Origin: Humibacillus xanthopallidus
GTDB lineage: Bacteria; Actinomycetota; Actinomycetes; Actinomycetales; Dermatophilaceae
Assembly (NCBI RefSeq): GCF_006716675.1
Contig: NZ_VFPM01000004.1
Span: 421,676 to 485,675 of the forward strand
Direction: 5' to 3'
Length of the DNA stretch: 64,000 nt
Shown here: in pieces, positions 24,079-30,981 of the stretch
Position numbering within the stretch: the stretch's first letter is position 1
How the letters are laid out: every line of letters starts with the position of its first letter
Made by a program: the position numbers and the translations under genes
Notes under the pieces: generated by a model
The model's database searches: none
What the model saw: only the letters and a program-made list of their open reading frames with translations
What the model was told of the DNA's origin: nothing

Positions 24079-26790
24079 TCAGCGCGTGTCAGCGGTGGTG
24101 GTGCGCCCCTCTGCGAGCACGGCCTCACGTCCGGCCTGGAGCCGCACGACGGGGATCCGGGGCGGCGAGCACGAGAGGTAGTCGACGCCCACGGCCTCGA
24201 AGAAGGCCGTCGACCGAGGGTCGCCCGCGTGCTCGCCGCACGCCCCGAGCCCGAGGGTCGGGCGGGCGCGGCGGCCGTCGTCGGCGGCCATCCGCACGAG
24301 GGCGCCGACACCGGCCTCGTCGATCGTCTCGAACGGGTTGGTCGTGAGGACACCCGCCTGGCGGTAGGCGGAGAGGAAGCCGGCCTCGGCGTCGTCACGC
24401 GACATGCCCCAGCTCGTCTGGGTGAGGTCGTTGGTGCCGAAGGAGAAGAAGTCGGCCTCACCGGCGAGGGCCGCGGCGGTGAGCGCTGCACGGGGCAGCT
24501 CGACCATGACCCCGACGGGCAGGTGCAGCTCCGTGCCGTGCGCCTGCGCGACCTCGGCGACGACGCGCTCGATCCGCTCGCGGGCCCCGACGAGCTCCGC
24601 GACGTCGGCGACGAGCGGCACCATGAGCTCGGGGGCGACCGTGTGGCCCTCGGCGCGCAACCGCACCGTCGCCTCGGCGAGGGCACGCACCTGCGCGTCG
24701 ATGATCTGGGGCAGCACGGTGAGCAGGCGCACACCGCGCAGACCGAGCATCGGGTTGGACTCGTGCCAGCGACGCACCGCGGCGAGTCGCCTTGTCGTGT
24801 CGGGGTCCTCGGTGCCACGCTCCGCCTCGAGGGCCGCCCGCACCGACAGCTCGACGAGGTCGGGCAGGAACTCGTGCAGCGGCGGGTCGAGCAACCGCAC
24901 GACGACGGGCAGCCCCTCCATCTCGACGAGGAGCGCGCTGAGCTCGCGCAGGGCGAGCTCCTCGATCTGGGCGAGTGCTCCCTCGCGGTCGTCGTCGAGC
25001 ACGAGACGCTCGACGAGCTCGCGTCGCGACCCGAGCAGCATGTGCTCCGTGCGACAGAGACCGATGCCCTGCGCTCCGAATCGCCTTGCAGCACGGGCCT
25101 CCTCGGGGATCTCGGCATTGGCCATCACCTTGAGGTGACGACGGCGGTCGGCGTGTGCCAGCAGGCGCAGCACGGCGTCGACGACGGGGTCCGCATCAGA
25201 GGGCGCGTCGCCCTGGATGGCCGTCGCGACGGCGCTCTGCTCGATCTCGCGCTGCCCCTCGAAGATGTCGCCGGTCGTGCCGTCGACGGAGAGCAGGGCA
25301 CCCTCCGCGAGGATCCGCCCACCCGGGAAGGTCGCCGTGCGGGCCTCGACGTCGATGACGAGGCCCTCGACGCCGGTGACGCAGCTGCGCCCGAGACCCC
25401 GCGCGACGACAGCCGCGTGCGAGGTGAGGCCGCCGCGTGCGGTGATGACCGCGCGCGCCGCCACGAGCCCGCCGAAGTCGTCGGGGCTCGTCTCGGGACG
25501 AGCGAGCACGACCCGGTGCCCGAGGGCCGCGCGCTCGACGGCGGTCGCGGAGTCGAGCACGAGCTGGCCGGTCGCGGCGCCCGGGCTCGCGGCGAGGCCG
25601 TGCGCCAGGGTCGCGGCCGACGCGTCACGCGTGAAGGTGGGGTGGAGCAGGGTCTGCAGCTGCAGGCCGTCGACGCGGGTCAGCGCCTCGTCGAGGTCGA
25701 TGACCCCGTCGTCGACGAGCGCCGCCGCGATGCGGAAGGCGGCAGCCGGGCTGCGCTTGCCGAGGCGGGTCTGGAGGATCCACAACCGGCCGCGCTCGAC
25801 GGTGAACTCCACGTCGCAGAGGTCGCGGTAGTGGGTCTCGAGGGTGCGCAGGTGCTCGCTCAGCTGGCGGTGCAGCTCAGGGTCACGGCGTTGGAGCTCC
25901 GAGAGGTCGAGCGGGCTGCGGACGCCGCTCACGACGTCCTCGCCCTGGGCGTTCGGCAGGTAGTCGCCGAAGGCTCCGGGGGCGCCGCTCACGGGGTCGC
26001 GGGTGAAGCAGACGCCGCTGCCAGAGTCCTCGCCGCGGTTGCCGAAGACCATCTGGACGATGTTGACGGCGGTGCCGAGGTCGTCGGAGATGCCCTCGTG
26101 CTGGCGGTAGAGGCGGGCCCGGTCGCCGTTCCACGAGCTGAAGACGGCAAGCACCGCAGCGTGCAGCTGCTCCCGGCCGTCCTGCGGCACGTCCTCGCTG
26201 GTCTGCTCGCGGATGATCCGGCGGAAGCTGTGCGTCAGCAGCTTGAGCGAGTAGGCGTCGAGCTCGGCGTCGGTCTCCACGCCCGTCGAGCGGCGCATCG
26301 CGGCCAGCTCGTCGTCGAAGAGCCGTCCGTCGACCCCGAGCACCGTGCGGCCGTACATCTGTGCGAGCCGCCGGTAGCAGTCCCACGTGAAGTGCGCCTC
26401 GCCGCGACGGACCATCGCGGTCGCGACCTCGTCGGTCATCCCGATGTCGAGGACGGTCTCCATCATCCCGGGCATCGAGAAGCGGGCGCCGGAGCGCACC
26501 GACAGCAGGAGCGGGCGCAGCGGGTCGCCGAGGCGCAGGCCGGTGCGCTCCTCGAGCGCCTCCAGCTCGTCCTCGACGCGGCTCCACAGGCCGTCCGGCT
26601 CCCCGCCGGTCGTGAGGTAGGCCCGGCAGGCCTCGGTCGTGATGATGAAGCCGGGTGGCACGGGCAGCCCGAGCCGGGTCATCTCCGCCAGTCCGGCCCC
26701 CTTGCCACCAAGCAGTCCGGCCATCGACCGGTCTCCGTCGTGCAGCTCGACGACGAGCGGTCCGTTCGTCGTCCTCTCGATGATGGTCAT
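24079..26790 (-). CDS. ppdK: Pyruvate, phosphate dikinase
   Basis: PPDK interconverts pyruvate + ATP + Pi and phosphoenolpyruvate + AMP + PPi in the cytoplasm. The 903-residue protein has the full layout: nucleotide-grasp domain (LLGGKGAGLAEMTRLGLPVPPGF at about residues 27-49; SMPGMMETVLDIGMTD), the swivelling phosphohistidine domain with His458 in GGLTSHAAVVARGLGRSC, and the PEP-binding barrel (GIGLCRTEHM, FSFGTNDLTQTSWG, LGACGEHAGDP). The ATG at 26790 has GGAGG upstream. A DosR-like box is found in the 171-bp gap shared with the divergent P-type ATPase. With PPi-linked energy metabolism it could support growth arrest or hypoxia; that role is inference. Confidence 0.97.
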   Translation of the reverse strand: MTIIERTTNGPLVVELHDGDRSMAGLLGGKGAGLAEMTRLGLPVPPGFIITTEACRAYLTTGGEPDGLWSRVEDELEALEERTGLRLGDPLRPLLLSVRSGARFSMPGMMETVLDIGMTDEVATAMVRRGEAHFTWDCYRRLAQMYGRTVLGVDGRLFDDELAAMRRSTGVETDAELDAYSLKLLTHSFRRIIREQTSEDVPQDGREQLHAAVLAVFSSWNGDRARLYRQHEGISDDLGTAVNIVQMVFGNRGEDSGSGVCFTRDPVSGAPGAFGDYLPNAQGEDVVSGVRSPLDLSELQRRDPELHRQLSEHLRTLETHYRDLCDVEFTVERGRLWILQTRLGKRSPAAAFRIAAALVDDGVIDLDEALTRVDGLQLQTLLHPTFTRDASAATLAHGLAASPGAATGQLVLDSATAVERAALGHRVVLARPETSPDDFGGLVAARAVITARGGLTSHAAVVARGLGRSCVTGVEGLVIDVEARTATFPGGRILAEGALLSVDGTTGDIFEGQREIEQSAVATAIQGDAPSDADPVVDAVLRLLAHADRRRHLKVMANAEIPEEARAARRFGAQGIGLCRTEHMLLGSRRELVERLVLDDDREGALAQIEELALRELSALLVEMEGLPVVVRLLDPPLHEFLPDLVELSVRAALEAERGTEDPDTTRRLAAVRRWHESNPMLGLRGVRLLTVLPQIIDAQVRALAEATVRLRAEGHTVAPELMVPLVADVAELVGARERIERVVAEVAQAHGTELHLPVGVMVELPRAALTAAALAGEADFFSFGTNDLTQTSWGMSRDDAEAGFLSAYRQAGVLTTNPFETIDEAGVGALVRMAADDGRRARPTLGLGACGEHAGDPRSTAFFEAVGVDYLSCSPPRIPVVRLQAGREAVLAEGRTTTADTR

Positions 26791-26877
26791 GGTTTCCTCC
26801 GGTCGCGTATGTGCCCGGCGCACCGTGCGGTGTCCTCGCCTCCTTGCATGCTCGGTCGTGGGGGTGGCCTGCGCGTA

Positions 26878-26891
26878 GTGCCGAAAGTCCC
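26878..26891. promoter_or_regulatory. Candidate DosR/DevR-type box
   Basis: GTGCCGAAAGTCCC matches the mycobacterial DosR core GGGACTWWAGTCCC at about 11 of 14 positions, with the whole AAAGTCCC half intact. It lies between the divergent ppdK and P-type ATPase genes and could control both. The match was made by eye. Confidence 0.5.
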
Positions 26892-26961
26892 TCTCCGCGA
26901 GCGACTCCGGCGCGTAGCGTGAAAAGGGAGGTCGTCGAGGGACGAGCGCGGGAGGTGACCC

Positions 26962-29697
26962 ATGGAGCGCGCGGTCGCCGCCGGACCCCCCGAGGTGTCA
27001 GCCGGTGGCCTGAGTGCGTCCGAGGTCAGGAAGCGGCTCGAGCGGGACGGCCCCAACGTCATGCCGTCGCCCCGCCCGCGGTCGGCGCTCGTCCAGCTGG
27101 CCCTGCAGATGGTGCACTTCTTCGCGATCGTGCTGTGGGTGGCCGCCGGGCTCGCGCTCGTCGCCGGTATGCCGCAGCTGGCCGTCGCCATCGCCGTCGT
27201 CGTCGTGCTCAACGGCGTCTTCGCCTTCGCGCAGGAGTACCGCGCCGAGCGGGCGGGCGCGCGGCTCGCCGACCTGCTGCCACCGCGGGCCCGCGTCGTG
27301 CGGGACGGGGTGGTGGTCGAGGTGTCGGGCACCGACCTCGTCGTCGACGACGTCGTGCTCCTCGAGGCGGGTGACCGGGTCAGCGCCGACCTGCACCTCG
27401 ACCGTGCGGTCTCGGTGGCCGTCGACGAGTCGATGCTGACGGGAGAGAGCGTCACGTCGCGGCCGGTCGTCGGTGCGGTCCTGCGGGCCGGCACGTTCGT
27501 CGTCGAGGGAGTGGGGCGCGGCACCGTCGTCGCGACCGGCGGGCGCACGCGGCTGGCGGAGATCGCCGCCCTGACGAGGGCGGCGCGCCGGCCGCCGAGC
27601 CCGCTCTCGATCCAGCTGCACCGCATCGTCACCGTCGTGGCCGTGCTCGCCGTCGCCACCGGCGTCGTCGCCTTCGGCGTCTCGCTCCTGCTCGGGGTCG
27701 AGCCGGGCTTCGGCTTCCTCTTCGCCGTCGGCGTCACGGTGGCTCTCGTGCCCGAGGGCCTGCTCCCGACCGTCACCCTCTCGCTCGCCCGGGCCGCCCA
27801 GCTCATGGCCGGTCGGCACGCCCTCGTGCGGCGCCTCGAGTCGGTCGAGACCCTCGGGTCGACGACCTTCGTGTGCACCGACAAGACGGGCACCCTGACC
27901 CGCAACGAGATGAACGTCGTCGAGGTGTGGACCCCGAGCGGCGCCGTGACCGTCACCGGTCACGGCTACGACCCGGAGGGAGAGTGCCGCGGAGACGCAG
28001 CCGCGGCGGCTGCAGCCCGGGAGCTGGCGCGGTCGGCCGTCGAGTGCGTCCACGGCAGGGCGGTCCAGCAGGACGGTCGGTGGCAGGCCCGCGGCGACCC
28101 GATGGAGGCGGCGATCCACACCCTTGCCGTGCGGCTCGGTGCCGGTGCGTCGGCCGACGTCCGCATCGACCGTGCGTTCCCCTTCGACCCGGTGCTGCGC
28201 CGGTCCGCCGCCCTCGCCGGCGGCTGGCTGCACGTGCTGGGTGCTCCCGACTCGGTGCTGCTCGACTGCGCGGACGTCTCCGGCAGGGCGATCGCGGAGC
28301 GCGAGGTCGAGCGCCTCAGCGCTGCCGGCCTCCGGGTCCTCGCGGTGGCCCGGCGCCGCCTCGTCGAGGCGGACGGCGACGGTGGCCCGGAGGCCTCCGA
28401 CGACACCGATGGCTCCAACGCCACCGACGAGAACGGCGACGGCAGAGACGCGGTCTCCGCCCAGGGCCGGCTCGAGCACTCGCTCGAGCTGCTCGGCCTC
28501 GTGGCGATGGAGGACCCGCCCCGCGCCGGCGTGTCCGACGCCGTCGAGGTCTGCCGGCGGGCCGGCATACGGGTCATGATGATCACGGGGGACCACCCGG
28601 CGACGGCCGAGGCCATCGCCCGTGAGGTCGGCTTCCTCGCGGGCGGGCCGGTGCTCACGGCTGCCGAGCTACCCGCCGACGAGCAGGCCCTGGCCGAGCT
28701 CGTCGACGTCGACGGCACCGTCGTGGCCCGCGCCACCCCCGAGGACAAGCTGCGCATCGCGGCCGCGCTCCAGTCGCGGGGCCACGTCGTGGCGATGACC
28801 GGTGACGGCGTCAACGACGGACCCGCGCTGCGGGCCGCCGACATCGGGGTCGCGATGGGCGCGTCGGGCACCGACGTGGCTCGTGAGGCCGCCGACGTCG
28901 TGCTGCTCGACGACCGCTTCGAGACGATCGTCGCCGCCATCGAGCTCGGCCGGGCCACGTGGTCCAACGTGCGCCGCTTCCTCACCTACCACCTCACCGA
29001 CAACGTCGCCGAGCTGACACCCTTCGTCGTCTGGTCGCTGACCCTCGGCCACGTGCCGCTCGCCCTCTCGGTGCTCCAGATCCTCGCGCTCGACATCGGC
29101 ACCGACCTGCTGCCGGCGCTCGCCCTCGGCGCAGAGCCCGCGAGCGCCCGCGTCATGGAGGGGCCGCTGCACAAGGGGGCCCTCGTCGACGGCGTCCTCG
29201 TGCGCCGTGCCTTCCTCGTGCTCGGCCCGGCCGAGGCGTTCGTCGAGATGCTCGTCTTCGTCGCCGTGCTCGTCGGCGGAGGGTGGGCCTACGGCGCGAC
29301 CGCCGGCCCCGAGCTGCTGGCCCTGGCCTCGGGCTGCGCCTTCGCCACCGTCGTGCTCGGCCAGCTGGCCAACGCCTTCGCGTGCCGAAGCGCCACGCGG
29401 CCCGTCGGGCGGTGGTCGCTGCGCGGCAACCGCCTGCTGCTCTGGGCGGTCGGTGCGGAGGTCGCCTTCCTTCTCGTCATCCTCGGCTGGCCCCCCGTTG
29501 CCGCGCTGCTCGGCGGGACAATGCCCGACCCGCGCGGCTGGGCGCTCGCGACGCTCGTCGTGCCGGTGCTGCTCGGCGCAGACACCGTGCACAAGTTCGT
29601 GCGCCGGTGGGGGAGCAACCGTCGCGTCAGGGGGTCGCGCGGTCGATCGCCCGCCGGAGCAGGAACTCCGAGCGGCGCTTGGCCCGGTCGAGCTTGA
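26962..29697 (+). CDS. Cation-translocating P-type ATPase (P2-like)
   Basis: This 911-residue membrane pump has all P-type ATPase blocks: actuator motif DESMLTGESV, membrane motif VALVPEGLLPTVTLSLARA, phosphorylation site Asp307 in VCTDKTGTLTRNEMNVV, nucleotide domain, and hinge MTGDGVNDGPALRAADIGVAMG. The PEGLLPT motif and six-helix C-terminal half suggest a P2-type cation pump such as Ca2+, Na+/K+ or the mycobacterial CtpF type. An acidic insert (DGDGGPEASDDTDGSNATDENG, about residues 472-493) is unusual. A GGGAGG precedes the ATG. The 3' end overlaps the convergent DUF4235 gene by 71 bp. CtpF in Mycobacterium is DosR-regulated, which fits the box upstream; the ion itself cannot be read. 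Confidence 0.93.
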   Translation: MERAVAAGPPEVSAGGLSASEVRKRLERDGPNVMPSPRPRSALVQLALQMVHFFAIVLWVAAGLALVAGMPQLAVAIAVVVVLNGVFAFAQEYRAERAGARLADLLPPRARVVRDGVVVEVSGTDLVVDDVVLLEAGDRVSADLHLDRAVSVAVDESMLTGESVTSRPVVGAVLRAGTFVVEGVGRGTVVATGGRTRLAEIAALTRAARRPPSPLSIQLHRIVTVVAVLAVATGVVAFGVSLLLGVEPGFGFLFAVGVTVALVPEGLLPTVTLSLARAAQLMAGRHALVRRLESVETLGSTTFVCTDKTGTLTRNEMNVVEVWTPSGAVTVTGHGYDPEGECRGDAAAAAAARELARSAVECVHGRAVQQDGRWQARGDPMEAAIHTLAVRLGAGASADVRIDRAFPFDPVLRRSAALAGGWLHVLGAPDSVLLDCADVSGRAIAEREVERLSAAGLRVLAVARRRLVEADGDGGPEASDDTDGSNATDENGDGRDAVSAQGRLEHSLELLGLVAMEDPPRAGVSDAVEVCRRAGIRVMMITGDHPATAEAIAREVGFLAGGPVLTAAELPADEQALAELVDVDGTVVARATPEDKLRIAAALQSRGHVVAMTGDGVNDGPALRAADIGVAMGASGTDVAREAADVVLLDDRFETIVAAIELGRATWSNVRRFLTYHLTDNVAELTPFVVWSLTLGHVPLALSVLQILALDIGTDLLPALALGAEPASARVMEGPLHKGALVDGVLVRRAFLVLGPAEAFVEMLVFVAVLVGGGWAYGATAGPELLALASGCAFATVVLGQLANAFACRSATRPVGRWSLRGNRLLLWAVGAEVAFLLVILGWPPVAALLGGTMPDPRGWALATLVVPVLLGADTVHKFVRRWGSNRRVRGSRGRSPAGAGTPSGAWPGRA

Positions 29698-30082
29698 GGT
29701 GGGCCTTGCGGTCGGTCGGGGTGACCTGCTGGTCCTCGAGCCGCTTGGGCAGGTGCCCCGAGCTGTTGCGGTAGTAGGTCACGGCGCCGCGCTCCGCGGC
29801 GATGCGCGCCGCGGAGACGAGCATCGACGAGAGGGCCGTGAAGAGGATGACGTCGCGGGTGCGCTCGTGCTCGTAGTCGCCCTTGATCGGCACGGGCCGC
29901 CCGGTGGCGAGCTTCCAGGTCTTCTGGGCGGCATCCGTCGCGAGCTTGGTCGCGATGACCGAGGAGCCGATGCTGAGGACCCGCCAGACGGCCGCGCCAC
30001 CTGGTCCGCGCCGTGGTTCGGCCGCCTCCTCGGCGGCCTTCTTGCCCTTGGCGATCGCCTTCTTCGCGTCCTTCGCAGCCAT
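29627..30082 (-). CDS. DUF4235 membrane protein
   Basis: This 151-residue protein starts with a Lys/Ala-rich helix (AAKDAKKAIAKGKKAAEEAA), followed by the DUF4235 region: VWRVLSIGSSVIATKLATDAAQKTWKLATGRP and RDVILFTALSSMLVSAARIAAERGAVTYYRNSSG, each with one probable membrane segment. The C-terminus is strongly basic. Function is unknown. The ATG at 30082 is chosen because the charged N-terminal helix begins there. Its last 71 bp overlap the end of the P-type ATPase gene on the other strand. Confidence 0.85.
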   Translation of the reverse strand: MAAKDAKKAIAKGKKAAEEAAEPRRGPGGAAVWRVLSIGSSVIATKLATDAAQKTWKLATGRPVPIKGDYEHERTRDVILFTALSSMLVSAARIAAERGAVTYYRNSSGHLPKRLEDQQVTPTDRKAHLKLDRAKRRSEFLLRRAIDRATP

Positions 30083-30149
30083 GCTGTGACTGTGCCACGG
30101 GAGGGAGGTAAAGTCACCTTCACAACTGAAGAGCACCACCCAACCCATC

Positions 30150-30258
30150 ACGACAGGGGAGCGCCCTCGAGCGCTGAGAGTGCGGCGGTCGACACCACGT
30201 CGACGACAGTCCGCAGACCCTCGAACCTGCTCCGGTTAGCACCGGCGAAGGAAGTCGG
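30150..30258 (+). ncRNA. TPP riboswitch (THI element)
   Basis: The conserved thiamine-pyrophosphate aptamer is clear: AGGGGAGC at the P2 start, GCTGAGAGTGCGG, a variable P3 arm (CGGTCGACACCACGTCGACGACAGTCCG), CCGCAGACCCT-CGAACCTG, and TCCGGTTAGCACCGGCGAAGGAAGT closing P4/P5. It stands about 100 bp before the YkoE-like gene. Binding of TPP would be expected to switch off synthesis of the downstream thiamine or precursor ECF transporter. In high-GC actinobacteria this often acts on translation initiation; the hairpin at 30280-30314 may be part of the switch. Confidence 0.95.
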
Positions 30259-30279
30259 GATTTTCTCAGGTCACCTTCG

Positions 30280-30314
30280 CGGCATACGCCATCGACATGC
30301 GTCGGTGTATGCCG
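30280..30314 (+). promoter_or_regulatory. Hairpin between TPP aptamer and the ykoE start
   Basis: CGGCATAC (30280-30287) and GTATGCCG (30307-30314) are perfect inverted repeats around a 19-base loop. The hairpin is placed where the expression platform of the riboswitch would be, 45 bp before the start codon. It is made of two copies of the word TATGCCG that is common throughout this window, so its regulatory role is uncertain. Confidence 0.45.
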
Positions 30315-30359
30315 TCCGGTGACCTCCCCGAGGTATCCATCGGAACCCGGGAGATCGTC

Positions 30360-30974
30360 ATGTCCACCACCATCACCGCCAGCGGCCCTCTGACCCGCTG
30401 GCGCACCATCGACCTGCTCACCTGCGCCTTCCTCGGCGTCGCGTTCGGCGTCGCCTACTGGGCGTGGGGCCTCGCCTACGAGGCCCCGGCCACCGCGGTG
30501 TCGGCGGGCTTCCCGCCGCTCAGCGCCCTCTTCGCCTGGCCCTGGCTCGTCGCCGGCATCGTCGGGATGCTCGTCATCCGGCGCCCCGGCGCCGCCGTCT
30601 TCACCGAGCTGCTCGCCGCGATCGTGTCGGCGCTCATCGGCACGCAGTGGGGTCTGACGACCCTCGTCTCCGGCCTCGTCCAGGGCCTCGGCGTCGAGCT
30701 CGGCTTCGCCCTCTTCGGGTATGCCGTCTACAGCTGGGCCCCGTTGCTCATCGGCGGCTTCCTCGGGGGTGCCTTCGAGGCCGTCTACGAGTGGTACTCC
30801 TACTGGACCGACTGGGGCTTCGGCTACAAGATCGCCTACCTCTTCCTGCTCGGCGGGTCGGTGGCGATCTTCGGGTCGCTGCTCGCCGTGGGGCTGACCA
30901 AGCTGCTCGCGAACGCAGGGGCGCTGGCCGCGTTCCCGCCCGGCCAGGAGGCTCGCGAACGCGCGGCCGTCTGA
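30360..30974 (+). CDS. ykoE: ECF transporter S component, thiamine/HMP type (YkoE-like)
   Basis: This 204-residue membrane protein is the substrate-binding (S) component of an energy-coupling-factor transporter. It has about five to six hydrophobic helices (IDLLTCAFLGVAFGVAYWAW, WLVAGIVGMLVIRRPGAAVF, AAIVSALIGTQWG, VELGFALFGYAVYSWAPLLIGGFLGG, IAYLFLLGGSVAIFGSLLAVGL) and the aromatic run YEWYSYWTDWGFGY seen in YkoE proteins. The ATG at 30360 has GGGAG upstream. A TPP riboswitch precedes it and the fused ATPase/EcfT gene follows seven bases later, so it imports thiamine or its pyrimidine precursor. Substrate choice between these two is inferred. Confidence 0.9.
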   Translation: MSTTITASGPLTRWRTIDLLTCAFLGVAFGVAYWAWGLAYEAPATAVSAGFPPLSALFAWPWLVAGIVGMLVIRRPGAAVFTELLAAIVSALIGTQWGLTTLVSGLVQGLGVELGFALFGYAVYSWAPLLIGGFLGGAFEAVYEWYSYWTDWGFGYKIAYLFLLGGSVAIFGSLLAVGLTKLLANAGALAAFPPGQEARERAAV

Positions 30975-30981
30975 GGCCGAC

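Noticed and set aside
23929..26922. Long open frame of about 1000 codons antisense to ppdK
   Set aside because: It is a typical shadow of a high-GC gene: its protein has biased Arg/Gly/Val/Glu composition and no motif, while the opposite strand encodes a complete PPDK.
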